The notes under the pieces: model-generated | Database searches by the model: none | Seen by the model: the letters and a program-made list of their open reading frames with translations, nothing else | What the model was told of the DNA's origin: nothing | Origin: Rhodoferax bucti | GTDB lineage: Bacteria > Pseudomonadota > Gammaproteobacteria > Burkholderiales > Burkholderiaceae_C | Reading direction: 5' to 3' | DNA: 64,000 nucleotides | Assembly (NCBI RefSeq): GCF_005876985.1 | Contig: NZ_VAHD01000002.1 | Location: 186,001-250,000, forward strand | In this document: positions 26,450 to 35,209 of the stretch, piece by piece | Layout: every line of letters starts with the position of its first letter | Position numbering within the stretch: the stretch's first letter is position 1 | Translations under genes and position numbers: made by a program

Positions 26450-27385
26450 TCAAAGCAACGACTTTGTGCGGCGTTGATCCACCACCCGCAAGTACCGCTG
26501 AAGGCTTTGCAAGCCGCGATGCTTCGTAACCTGTGCAATGTCCGCCAAGGGCATTTGTGCAGCGGCGGCGGAAGTTACGAAGCCCGCCCGGGCCGAATGT
26601 GAACTGTACTTACTAGCGTCGCGGCCCGACAACATGATGGCGTGCTTGACGATACGGCAGACTGAATCAGCGTGCAGTTTGGTCGCCCCAACCTGATCGT
26701 GCTTGTTCACGCTACGGAAAAGGTAGCCTGACTCAATGCCTGCCAATTCGCGCCACTTGGCAATGGCCTTCACCGGGCATTTGTCGCCCAACGCATACGG
26801 AATACTGACCACCAACCCCTTACCCGCCTGATCGGTCTTACTTCGCCGCAAGAGCAGATCAATGCCGTACTCGTGCGCTGTGATGTCCTCGACGAGAATA
26901 TCAATGGCGGAGCCTCTGCGCAGTGCCCCACTGAACATGGTCAGCAGCAAGGCTGTATCTCTGGCTGCACGCATGGGCTTCTGTCGATCCACCGCCACCA
27001 GAACGGCCAGTAAATCATCCCGTACCAAAGGCGCGACCATGCGCTGTGCCAAGCCCACTGTACGGCCAATTCCGGCAAATACCCGTTTGACCTGAGGGTC
27101 GGTGATGGGCGATGGGTGCCCGTTTTCTTGATGCCACAGTCCAACGGACAGCATGCGCCGCTGTATCGTGGCTGGGGCCAACTGGCTGGCGACTTTGGTC
27201 AACCACGCTACCAAAACCGCCGGAGTTGCTGGCAGCGTTCCACCTTGTTGAATGAAGTAACGAACATCTTTTGCATTCTCACGCCGGGTCGAAGCGGCGC
27301 GGGCTGCGCGTGCAAAGTCGTCAGCGGTCATGTCCGCTAGTTCCTTGGTGGCTGGAGCAGCATTTTGGTGGATGGTTTTCTGCAT
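26450..27385 (-). CDS. Tyrosine recombinase (phage/XerC-like), second in island A
   Basis: This 311-residue site-specific recombinase has an N-terminal SAM-like core-binding domain (TRRENAKDVRYFIQQGGTLPATPAVLVAWL) and catalytic Arg in FSGALRRGSAIDI, Lys in LRRSKTDQAG, HxxR in SSHSARAGFVTSA, His in VTKHRGLQSLQ and Tyr in QRYLRVV. It is not of the P4/DUF4102 type at the island ends. It may serve internal recombination or derive from another element. ATG 27385 is preferred over the frame's earlier start. Confidence 0.88.
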   Translation of the reverse strand: MQKTIHQNAAPATKELADMTADDFARAARAASTRRENAKDVRYFIQQGGTLPATPAVLVAWLTKVASQLAPATIQRRMLSVGLWHQENGHPSPITDPQVKRVFAGIGRTVGLAQRMVAPLVRDDLLAVLVAVDRQKPMRAARDTALLLTMFSGALRRGSAIDILVEDITAHEYGIDLLLRRSKTDQAGKGLVVSIPYALGDKCPVKAIAKWRELAGIESGYLFRSVNKHDQVGATKLHADSVCRIVKHAIMLSGRDASKYSSHSARAGFVTSAAAAQMPLADIAQVTKHRGLQSLQRYLRVVDQRRTKSLL

Positions 27386-27507
27386 GGTTTTACTCACAAA
27401 TTTGGTCGCTTTTGACGCCGACACATATGTGATGTGCCGACGTTAAGCGCATAAACGAAAGCCGCGACGGTGCGCGGCTGGTGGGGATGTTGCGATGGCG
27501 TTCTGTG

Positions 27508-27894
27508 TCAGAACCTGACCATCGGAGCCTTCTTGGGCTGGGGTGGCGAATGGTCGGCGGTGTAATGCCTGCATGCGTGGACGAGGCTGAGCAAAGCGGC
27601 TGCGGCATCTGAGCTGTCCGCTATATGCCAGCCAAGAGCTTCAATCATGTAGCCTGAGATTTCACTACCTACCTCGGGCGAGGCGTGCGCCAGGATCGTG
27701 CCCACGGCGGACAGACCCAAGTTGATGGTGCTCATCACCGTTTCGGCCTTGTCGGCCAGCTCAAGCAGTAAATCTGCGTCGGCAGCTTCATCGTCAATGC
27801 GGTGATCCGGGGTGATCGGCAACAGTGGCTGTTGCAGCAGCAGTTCTCGCATTGGCCGCGTGGAGACGGGTTCCTCGCCCATGGCTAATAGCAT
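27508..27894 (-). CDS. Hypothetical protein (mobile-element conserved)
   Basis: This protein of about 128 residues (MLLAMGEEPVSTRPMRELLL...) is mostly helical with no recognised motif. Its start overlaps the stop of the gene at 27885 by about 10 bp, suggesting coupling. The pair is co-directional with the recombinase. Function unknown. Confidence 0.5.
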   Translation of the reverse strand: MLLAMGEEPVSTRPMRELLLQQPLLPITPDHRIDDEAADADLLLELADKAETVMSTINLGLSAVGTILAHASPEVGSEISGYMIEALGWHIADSSDAAAALLSLVHACRHYTADHSPPQPKKAPMVRF

Positions 27895-28247
27895 GCCGGG
27901 GTCAAAACCGTGGTGTAGCTTCGATCCCATTCTGTGATGATCCAAATCTTGACGGGCTGGTCGGCAGTGCCGATATTGAATGCACTCAGGACGCGTTCGC
28001 CACTGAATGCCGCCCGCCAGTTGGCATTGCGGTCGTTGGTGCACAGCTCGTCCTGCCAGTCGCCAGTCTGGTGCCGAGTTAACAGATGCGGAATAGATGC
28101 GCCGTGTTTTTGGATCACTGCCAATGCGGCAGGGGTGGCAACCACATTGCCCAGCGAGAACAACGCTGGCGGTTCATCGCAAATCTGGTCAGGGCGTAGG
28201 TGCTCAAGCGTGGTGCCTGGCATTGGGGGAAGAGGTTCGGTCTTCAT
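27885..28247 (-). CDS. Conserved plasmid/ICE-type hypothetical protein
   Basis: This 120-residue protein has the pattern FSLGNVVATPAALAVIQKHG, LLTRHQTGDWQDEL, ERVLSAFNIG and IWIITEWDRSYTTVLTP. That order is widely seen in a small protein family of plasmids and integrative elements; its role is unknown. It starts the leftward pair with 27508. Confidence 0.65.
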   Translation of the reverse strand: MKTEPLPPMPGTTLEHLRPDQICDEPPALFSLGNVVATPAALAVIQKHGASIPHLLTRHQTGDWQDELCTNDRNANWRAAFSGERVLSAFNIGTADQPVKIWIITEWDRSYTTVLTPACY

Positions 28248-28449
28248 GGCTGTTTTCCCAGTTGAGGTTCAGCCGCATGAGCGCGAAGCCAGAAACGACA
28301 AAGGGCTACGACGTATGCCGCAGCCCTTTGGTTTGGATGTATTGAGTTTACCCGCAGCTCACGCGGCACGGCCTACCGCCGCCAACATGGCCAGCAGCGC
28401 CGATGGCATCACTTTAGCTATCGGTCGCATTGGCTGTCCAGCTTGGTGA
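28246..28449 (+). CDS. Possible small protein (67 aa)
   Basis: A short frame begins MAVFPVEVQPHEREARNDKG and starts on the start codon of the opposite-strand gene at 28247. It has no recognised motif, and a face-to-face overlap of start codons is unusual. Low support. Confidence 0.25.
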   Translation: MAVFPVEVQPHEREARNDKGLRRMPQPFGLDVLSLPAAHAARPTAANMASSADGITLAIGRIGCPAW

Positions 28450-28643
28450 AACTTTGGCTAGGATGACGTTCTTGCTCAGTCGGCGCTACCAACTGCCAGT
28501 CTTCTGCAGCTTAGAGAATTCCGGCAACGGTTAACTGTTGCGGAAACATCGAAGGGTTCGTGCTGTCCGAAGTAAGTGCCACGCATCACATCTGCCCATA
28601 GGTTTTTCCAGGCAGGGTGGGGTCGAAAGTTTTTAAATAAAGC

Positions 28644-28674
28644 TTGACACCAAAGTTGAAGAATAGGGTATATT
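28644..28674 (+). promoter_or_regulatory. Candidate promoter of the AIPR gene
   Basis: A consensus -35 TTGACA (28644-28649) precedes TATATT (28669-28674) with a 19-bp spacer in an A/T-rich stretch. It is followed by a 115-bp leader before the AIPR ATG. It is the only strong candidate in the 28450-28795 gap; the rest of that gap shows no gene I can support. Confidence 0.5.
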
Positions 28675-28680
28675 CTGACC

Positions 28681-28725
28681 GTTGGCGTTAATTCAGCGTC
28701 CCGGTAGGGATTCCGAATTGCCAAC
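28681..28725 (+). promoter_or_regulatory. Structured leader upstream of the AIPR gene
   Basis: GTTGGC (28681-28686) can pair with GCCAAC (28720-28725), extended by TTAATTC/GAATT, and encloses an inner hairpin TCCC-GGTA-GGGA. It falls just downstream of the candidate promoter, so it could fold in the mRNA leader or be an operator. Confidence 0.4.
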
Positions 28726-28795
28726 AAAAGTGCGTCTGCGTAATTGCAAACGTTTTTTGTAGCGGGCTCAGGCCTTCTGTTAAGGAAAATTTACC

Positions 28796-30019
28796 ATGGC
28801 TTCTTCTCTTATTGTTCGTCTTCCTGTCGACGAATATCGCTCTCACCCCATCCCCTTCGTCAATCAGGATTCTTCACGTCCTAAGGTTGGTAGTTGTTAT
28901 GTCGCCGTTGAGGCACTACCTACCGAGCTACGTGATTGGCTCGAAGTAAATCCCCGCGCTCCTTCATTAAAAAAAGGCTCTGACGAGCTCAAAGGTCCGG
29001 TCGCCACTGCGATTGTTGAAACCTTGATGGAAAAGCCAGACATGATGGCATTGATGAACAACGGCATCACTATCTTGGTGGAGAAAGCTGAGCACGTGAA
29101 AAGTGCTGGCGGCAAGGGTGAGCTAACCCTTACGCTCTCTGACAAAGCCCAACATGGCGTTCCAAACGGGGCACACACGCTGTCCGCTATTTTCCAGACC
29201 AGCGAAGATCCTGATCGTCCTGATCCATGGAATGCCATGGTGCGTTTGCACATCTTTGAAGGGCTGGAAAAAGATGTTATCCCTGCGATGGCAGAGGGCT
29301 TAAACCGCTCGCTCCAGGTTGATGACAAGAGTCTAGAAAACTTGCGTGGTTTGTTTGACAAAATTAAGAATCAAATGGACGGCAAGGCTGGTCACGACCA
29401 GATCGCTTATTTCCAAGGCGACCCCAAACCAGTTGATGTTCAGTATTTGCTCTCCTTGATGGTTGCGCTGAACCTCACAGTGTTTCCAGACCGCAAGACA
29501 CATCCGAACACTTACTTCGGTCAGACAGGAAAAGTGTTGGACAAATTTGCAGAAGATCAAACTGGACCGACTCCGGTGCAGAGCTTTGACATCATGCTGC
29601 CAAAACTTCAGGAGATCTTGAAGCTCGCAGATGAGGTGCAGCGCCGTGGCGTGAAACTACTGCCACGCCTCAAAGTTAAAACCGCCAATGCCAAGAATAC
29701 TGGTCGGGTTGCATCAGTTGCACATAAGCAGCGTGAGGCTTATTTTGCAGGTGGCCAGATTGATGGGTTCTTTCCTGTAGGCTGGTTGTTCCCAATGATC
29801 TCGGCGTTTCGTGCCAATATTTCTAAGTCCGATTGGGACAATGGCTTGTTTAAATGGATTCGCGATCCAATGGTAGTGTTGGATGCAACTATTGATGAAA
29901 TGTGCGACATCATTAAAGAAGAACACATCTCCAACAAGGAAAAACCGGCTGAGGTCGGCAAAAAGCCTGCAGCCTATCGTTTGTGCTATGGAGTATTGGC
30001 GCAAGAGGTTTCGATCTAA
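28796..30019 (+). CDS. AIPR-family protein (putative abortive-infection/phage-resistance)
   Basis: This 407-residue protein has hallmarks of the AIPR family: DMMALMNNGITILVEKAEHV at about residue 80 and the central PNGAHTLSAIFQTSED, analogous to the NGxQT motif. AIPR proteins are linked to phage resistance and share a ParB-like core with DGQHR proteins such as DndB. TAAGGA precedes the ATG. It converges on dndE, sharing a bidirectional terminator, and is the only other defence-type gene beside dndBCDE. Its biochemical role is unknown; effector or regulator are both possible. Confidence 0.7.
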   Translation: MASSLIVRLPVDEYRSHPIPFVNQDSSRPKVGSCYVAVEALPTELRDWLEVNPRAPSLKKGSDELKGPVATAIVETLMEKPDMMALMNNGITILVEKAEHVKSAGGKGELTLTLSDKAQHGVPNGAHTLSAIFQTSEDPDRPDPWNAMVRLHIFEGLEKDVIPAMAEGLNRSLQVDDKSLENLRGLFDKIKNQMDGKAGHDQIAYFQGDPKPVDVQYLLSLMVALNLTVFPDRKTHPNTYFGQTGKVLDKFAEDQTGPTPVQSFDIMLPKLQEILKLADEVQRRGVKLLPRLKVKTANAKNTGRVASVAHKQREAYFAGGQIDGFFPVGWLFPMISAFRANISKSDWDNGLFKWIRDPMVVLDATIDEMCDIIKEEHISNKEKPAEVGKKPAAYRLCYGVLAQEVSI

Positions 30020-30032
30020 CGCAATCAGTTGC

Positions 30033-30064
30033 AAAAAAAGGGTGCTCTTAAGGCACCCTTTTTT
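30033..30064. terminator. Bidirectional terminator between AIPR gene and dndE
   Basis: The stem GGGTGC / GCACCC (30040-30045, 30053-30058) is flanked by A7 on the left and T6 on the right, so it serves both convergent genes. Confidence 0.88.
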
Positions 30065-30117
30065 GTCTCCGGTTGGAGCAAGCCCAACTGCGATTGGAAA
30101 TGCATCAAATCCGTTTT

Positions 30118-30495
30118 CTACATATTCGTACCCACGTTTGCACTGGTGAGTCCACTATGTTCCACGAGCTCCAAGAGAGTTTTGGATTTTCTCAATCGGT
30201 CTAGGCCTACTTCGATATGACTAGCGATAGTGGAGGCACATGCCTTCGTATCTAATTCACCATGTAGCTCTCGCAACAAGCACTCAAACAATAGACCATG
30301 GTCTCCAAACAATGTTGACGAGTTGAATTCATTGCCATCTTGGTCGCAGGTACGGTGGCCACCTTGTTCTCCGTCTTCGATGGACAAGAGGAGCGCAATT
30401 CGACAAATCAAGTTTGGTGTCACCCCTGTCCGACCTTTAAGCATCTTCAGGCTATCTGCTGATGATTTTGAAATTTTCATTCTCTTAGGCAACAT
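30118..30495 (-). CDS. dndE: DNA phosphorothioation protein DndE
   Basis: This 125-residue protein begins MLPKRMKISKSSADSLKMLKGRTGVTPNLICRIALLLSIE, the DndE pattern of a Lys-rich RHH-like N-terminus, followed by the conserved GNEFNSSTLFGDHGLLFECLL. DndE is a tetrameric DNA-binding protein needed for sulfur insertion into the DNA backbone. It starts 1 bp after the dndD stop and is the last gene of the dndBCDE operon. Confidence 0.88.
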   Translation of the reverse strand: MLPKRMKISKSSADSLKMLKGRTGVTPNLICRIALLLSIEDGEQGGHRTCDQDGNEFNSSTLFGDHGLLFECLLRELHGELDTKACASTIASHIEVGLDRLRKSKTLLELVEHSGLTSANVGTNM

Positions 30496-30496
30496 G

Positions 30497-32506
30497 TCAG
30501 TGCACCTCCGCAGTGTTGCGCCAAAAATAGCCAGGCTTGACTTCAGTTGAACCACTGTCCTCATCAAATGACAGGTGGTATGCATGTGAAATCTTGTTCA
30601 TCAAATCGTCGTAAAACTTGCTGTCCACTTCCGTATCTGTGGACAGCACAATGACCTGATGACTAGCTACTGGGAAATACGATTCCACAAGTTTTGTGCG
30701 ATGCTTGCTGTCCAGTCGTCCCAAGGGCGTATCAATAATCACAGGCAAGTTTCGACCGGAGGTTTTCGCTAGCGCCTCCAGCATCGCAATGGAGTAGATT
30801 TGCTTTTCCCCAGCACTCAACCGCTTCTTGGCAACGTCACGACCCGAACCGTCTTTTAACGTGACCTGAAAAGTCTCCGCATCAATGTGCGCATCCCTCA
30901 CGATGTCGTCCTTACGTGCCAAACGCTTAAATGCCTTCACGAAGTGCTGCCGCAATAATTCACACTTATGTTGCGCTGCCGATACTTTGAACTCTGCAAT
31001 CAATTCCTGGGTTGATTCCGCCGCGAGGTGACCACGTTCAACCCCCCCTTCGCTGACCAGCTTTTCCTCAAGTTTTTTCAGCTTCCTCACCAGCTCGATA
31101 GATTGCCATAGAACTTTGCGCTGCTCTTCAATAAGCATCCTTCTTTCGACCTCAATTCCGCCAAGTTTTTGTGCGGCTACCGTGACAGCTTCAAAAGCCG
31201 CTTTAATTGAGTCATCGCTAGGTGCATGTGCAAGTTGATCTTGAATTTTTTCTTCTTGTTCAAGCGTCGTTCGAGCTTGCTGAAATTCTGCTTTGAGCGT
31301 CTGATGCTCGATTCTCACTTGACCTTCCAACGCGTTGCGTACCTGCCGAATATCAGCAGAGCCTAGGGACACCTTTTTTTCAGCCTCTGAGACACCCACA
31401 TCAAAGCCGCTGACCCAAGCATCCACTGTTGCTGCTAAGGTCGATTGATCTTTTGCTCCAATCGAGATCGCCTTTGTTAGAACATCTATGAGTTCATCGG
31501 CGCGGGTTGTGACGGCTCGTTTGACCGTTTCAATATCCAACTGTCCTTCTGCTGCTGTCAGAGTGGCAATTGCACGTCGACAAGCATTTGGCGCCAGCGC
31601 AAATACACCTAGCCCATTGAGACCTTCTCGCAGCGCCTCTTCGTGTCGCAATCGCTTTTCACGCAAACGATCTAACTCCGCCTCACGTTCAGATCGATTT
31701 ACTGACCATGCCCCTCCTTGTGATGAGAGCTCGGCTTTCTTGTTGTGGAAGTTCTCGGTCGCTAAGGTGCGTTGCTCCTCAAGTGCATTCCGCTTCTTAC
31801 CCAAGAGGCCAGAAAGTTCCTCTGCGGCAGCGAGAGCTGTTTCATGAAGATCAATTTCCTCTCTAAGTTTTTTATCACCCAAGGAAGCCCGATGGCTACG
31901 CATAAAAACGTTCAAGTCACTATTGAGCCGATCAACTAAGTCAAGCCCCAGCAGCCTTTTGATCGCATCTGCTAAAACTGCATCGGAGTCATCCTTTGCC
32001 AGTGAAGAGATTTTTTCACCATCAAAAAAGAAAAACTGGGCGACACCTGGAGGCACCAGTTGATTCAAAAAACTTTGGGCCTGCTCATCACTCAAATATG
32101 CCTCGGTAGCGTCGTCTCGGTAGATAACAAGACGCTCCTCTGCTCCCTTACCTCGCTCCTCCCAAAATCTAACCACGTTATAGGTTGCTCTTTCGCCCAT
32201 ACGGGCATGTTCAAATACCAGGGCTACGCTGGCTTGTTTTGCCTTTACCAAAAGATGCCTTGGCCGATGTATCAGTTCCAGCAAATACTCTTCGTACTCC
32301 TTTTGTGTTGGTGTTACATCCAGTGATTGGCGGCCATACAGTGCCAAGCGCACAGCCGTCAAAAATGTGGTCTTACCGGTTCCGTTCAATCCACCAAACA
32401 ATATGATCGGGCGCTTGGCCCCATATTTAATGCGAGGAGCAAGATCAAAGTCTTGTTGGCCCGCGTAAGTGCCGACATCTACAAGTGTTAGTTTCTTAAG
32501 CAGCAT
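30497..32506 (-). CDS. dndD: DNA phosphorothioation ATPase DndD (SMC-like)
   Basis: This 669-residue SMC/Rad50-like ATPase begins MLLKKLTLVDVGTYAGQQDF. Walker A is FGGLNGTGKTTFLTAV (about residues 38-52), followed by PGVAQFFFFDGEKI, a long central coiled coil (about residues 210-500), the signature LSAGEKQIYSIAMLEAL and Walker B LPVIIDTPLGRLDS. DndD is thought to alter DNA structure or nick DNA during phosphorothioation. Its start overlaps the dndC end by 11 bp. Confidence 0.92.
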   Translation of the reverse strand: MLLKKLTLVDVGTYAGQQDFDLAPRIKYGAKRPIILFGGLNGTGKTTFLTAVRLALYGRQSLDVTPTQKEYEEYLLELIHRPRHLLVKAKQASVALVFEHARMGERATYNVVRFWEERGKGAEERLVIYRDDATEAYLSDEQAQSFLNQLVPPGVAQFFFFDGEKISSLAKDDSDAVLADAIKRLLGLDLVDRLNSDLNVFMRSHRASLGDKKLREEIDLHETALAAAEELSGLLGKKRNALEEQRTLATENFHNKKAELSSQGGAWSVNRSEREAELDRLREKRLRHEEALREGLNGLGVFALAPNACRRAIATLTAAEGQLDIETVKRAVTTRADELIDVLTKAISIGAKDQSTLAATVDAWVSGFDVGVSEAEKKVSLGSADIRQVRNALEGQVRIEHQTLKAEFQQARTTLEQEEKIQDQLAHAPSDDSIKAAFEAVTVAAQKLGGIEVERRMLIEEQRKVLWQSIELVRKLKKLEEKLVSEGGVERGHLAAESTQELIAEFKVSAAQHKCELLRQHFVKAFKRLARKDDIVRDAHIDAETFQVTLKDGSGRDVAKKRLSAGEKQIYSIAMLEALAKTSGRNLPVIIDTPLGRLDSKHRTKLVESYFPVASHQVIVLSTDTEVDSKFYDDLMNKISHAYHLSFDEDSGSTEVKPGYFWRNTAEVH

Positions 32507-33980
32507 CGCCCAACGCCCCCTGCAAAGTTGCATACTTGGCTAGCAAAGCCTTTTCTTGATCGTCGCGATCCCTCACGACGACCCGTTCACCCATCTTGCG
32601 TGTCAGCACTTTGTCGCCTACAGCCCAGTCACGTGCTAGCAGCTCACCTAACTTGTCTTGTAGTTTTGACCTGCGCGAGTAGCCCTCAAACGAAAGCTCA
32701 AGTTCAATGAGTTTCATAAACAGTTCTTTGGACACGCCGTGTTTTGCACTTAGCTCGGCGATCAGGCTCTCTTCTCCACCTGCAAACACAAAATCGTCGT
32801 TCACCTCCCAAGCTATGTCGGCCGCGTTCCCCATCACGCGGCGATAAATTTGCGGCAAACTATCTTCCCAATCTGGCTCATTGGGATCCAAACGCCACTG
32901 AACACGGATGGCTTCCAACTCCGGTTTCGTGATGAGCGCGTAAGCAGGTCCAGGATTGGTCTTGTCGATGGTCTTTTGGATTTGCAGTAAATCTTCAAGA
33001 AACTTTCGGCGGTATTCCATTTTGTAAGGGCCAAGAATGTGCTTGTCCTCACCGGTCTTCTTATTTGTCAACACCGTGACCGAGCCGTCTCGGCGCTTGG
33101 TGCTCCGATAAATAGCCTTATTTTCCGGCAATGTGGACTTGTAAAGTTCATTGCGAAAATCTCGCAGAGGGACCATCCAAGTGTGGCCCGTCTCAATCAG
33201 TCCATCCATCGCTCGGTCTTGGGTCACGACGGTACAGGTCCAACAGCCAAAACGTGAATTTCCACACGACGGTGTGCTCGTATCAATAACCAATGGGCAT
33301 TCCCCGGCGTTCGATCCTTTATACAAGTCAAACAACGCCTGGTGATCGCCACCCCAGGGGGCCGGTCCTGAAAATAAGTACTCCCAAACATCGTCAGCAG
33401 ACCATTCGTCAATGGGGGTGAATACAAATGCGTTCGGTAGGCTGACGTGGCGTGACAGTCGTGAACCTTCGATGCGATGTTTCCGCATCACTTGCGCACG
33501 AGAGGAGCTTTCTTGGCTGCGCGATCCCAGTACAACAATCACCTCTCCATACGCCGCTACCTTACTCTTTATGAAATCACTGACCGGGTCAATCTTCATC
33601 CGCTCGGTGCACCATCGGAACTGCCTGGTAGGGGCTGGATAGCCGCGACCAATCAGGTTGACCCAAAAAGTTTCATCTGTCTGGGGTGTTACCGGCGGCC
33701 CAACCACTATAGGTAACCCAAGCGTCAATGCGGACTTACCCATCGCCTCAAGAGTGTCCTTGATGATTCCCACAACCAAGGGGGTCTCAACTAACGTATC
33801 TGAAGAGACAATAAAAACGGGCTTGGTCCTTTCCTCGGCTGGTAGGGAGAGCAAGCTCTCAAAGACTAGGCGAGCTACTGCCGTGGAGTCTTTGCCTCCG
33901 CTATAGCCGATTACCCAAGGTCGGTTGTCATGTCGGTAAATCCTAAGGACGTCTTCGCGCGACGTTGCTAAATGTTCCAT
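32496..33980 (-). CDS. dndC: DNA phosphorothioation sulfurtransferase DndC
   Basis: This 494-residue PAPS-reductase-like protein has the PP-loop WVIGYSGGKDSTAVARL (about residues 22-38) and FRWCTERMKIDP. A later Cys cluster SCGNSRFGCWTCTVV probably holds the Fe-S cluster. DndC activates DNA with ATP and accepts sulfur from a cysteine desulfurase. No dndA lies in the operon, so a housekeeping IscS would have to supply sulfur, as reported for other dnd operons. It overlaps dndD and follows dndB by 21 bp. Confidence 0.94.
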   Translation of the reverse strand: MEHLATSREDVLRIYRHDNRPWVIGYSGGKDSTAVARLVFESLLSLPAEERTKPVFIVSSDTLVETPLVVGIIKDTLEAMGKSALTLGLPIVVGPPVTPQTDETFWVNLIGRGYPAPTRQFRWCTERMKIDPVSDFIKSKVAAYGEVIVVLGSRSQESSSRAQVMRKHRIEGSRLSRHVSLPNAFVFTPIDEWSADDVWEYLFSGPAPWGGDHQALFDLYKGSNAGECPLVIDTSTPSCGNSRFGCWTCTVVTQDRAMDGLIETGHTWMVPLRDFRNELYKSTLPENKAIYRSTKRRDGSVTVLTNKKTGEDKHILGPYKMEYRRKFLEDLLQIQKTIDKTNPGPAYALITKPELEAIRVQWRLDPNEPDWEDSLPQIYRRVMGNAADIAWEVNDDFVFAGGEESLIAELSAKHGVSKELFMKLIELELSFEGYSRRSKLQDKLGELLARDWAVGDKVLTRKMGERVVVRDRDDQEKALLAKYATLQGALGDAA

Positions 33981-34001
33981 GTTTGTTCCAGTAAGGTATT
34001 C

Positions 34002-35093
34002 TTAGCTGCTGACGGCTTGAGAGGATTCGATCAGCTTGTCATCTTCAGACAAGGGAACCCCTAAAACCTGCTTGATGTAGTTCGCTGTAAGTCGCACATT
34101 GGTCGATGCTTTGCTGATGCGCCCATGCAGCATGGTTCGACCTTCCCAATCTGCCACATTGGTGCGTGACCAATCAATCTTCTTGAGCGCCTTTAGCTGG
34201 TTCTTCCACCCCTTTGGGTTTTGAGAAAGCAAAGCTGCACCGGCAATACCTAATGCGTGAAGCACAACACCGTGCGAATGCACATACTCTTGACGTAGCT
34301 CTGCCGTAGATACTTGTTTGGTACGCGCACGAATCCAATCAGCAACATTTTCGGCAACAGTATCCCAATACTCCTTTGCAAGCAGTTTTTCTTCACTTGA
34401 CACTGCTTCGCGCAGAGACTTCCGCAGTAGTGCGCGACTAGCGTGCTTGATCCCACTGAGCGTGAAGAGCTTGGTAGATCTGTTTGATATAGTGGACTTC
34501 TCCATCTCTACCAACCCCTTAAATGCCAAGCAATTACCAGCTAGGTACCGCGCCAAGTCAGACCCCGGGTCACGGTGGTCGTACAGGGTCGACAGGGAGT
34601 AACTCGGTCGCACTGCGTACTTGTTTAAATCCGCAAACATTTGCTGACTTCGGTCTAGTCCCTCATCTATAAAGAAGAGGACAGGCACGTTTTCGTGCCC
34701 TAGCTCTGGCGATTCCTTGATAGCCTCTTCGATTGCCGCACGACGATGTTGTCCATCGTTAATTAGGATGCGTGCATCCATGGGAATTTGGAGGAAGCCC
34801 AGCGATGCCTGCTTACTTGGGTCGATGGCATTAAACTTGACTTGACTGTCTACAGAAACAGTCAGTGCGGACATTACATAGCTTGCTGGGTTATCCACCA
34901 AGTACTGTGCGATTTCTGGCACACGAGCACGATTGAGGGTGCGCTGTGCACGAAGCTCTGGCGGAACTTCTTCTTCATCAAAAACAAAAAGTTTTGGAAT
35001 GATGCGAAGAGGACACATTGCGATAAAAAAATGCCTTCCGGCTTGGGAACCTTGCACGGCTGGGAACGTGTGGAAGTATCCTTGCTCATCCAT
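34002..35093 (-). CDS. dndB: DNA phosphorothioation regulator DndB (DGQHR domain)
   Basis: This protein of about 363 residues has the DGQHR signature in ILINDGQHRRAAIEEAI (about residue 120) and RSQQMFADLNKYAVRPS. DndB represses the dnd operon and tunes modification frequency. I chose ATG 35093 because AAGGAAG lies directly upstream; an ATG at 35147 is also in frame. It is the first gene of the leftward dndBCDE operon. Confidence 0.9.
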   Translation of the reverse strand: MDEQGYFHTFPAVQGSQAGRHFFIAMCPLRIIPKLFVFDEEEVPPELRAQRTLNRARVPEIAQYLVDNPASYVMSALTVSVDSQVKFNAIDPSKQASLGFLQIPMDARILINDGQHRRAAIEEAIKESPELGHENVPVLFFIDEGLDRSQQMFADLNKYAVRPSYSLSTLYDHRDPGSDLARYLAGNCLAFKGLVEMEKSTISNRSTKLFTLSGIKHASRALLRKSLREAVSSEEKLLAKEYWDTVAENVADWIRARTKQVSTAELRQEYVHSHGVVLHALGIAGAALLSQNPKGWKNQLKALKKIDWSRTNVADWEGRTMLHGRISKASTNVRLTANYIKQVLGVPLSEDDKLIESSQAVSS

Positions 35094-35209
35094 TTTGACT
35101 TCCTTTTCTTCATGGAAGTCATTGTATTCAAGTTTTTTTGGACTCATGTTCCGCTTTCAATAGCCAGTTTGATGAAAAAGTGATCGAATCTGAGCAATAA
35201 GAACTCGAT

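Noticed and set aside
28476..28727. 83-codon minus-strand frame in the AIPR upstream region
   Set aside because: It runs through the candidate promoter and leader and shows no motif or ribosome binding site.
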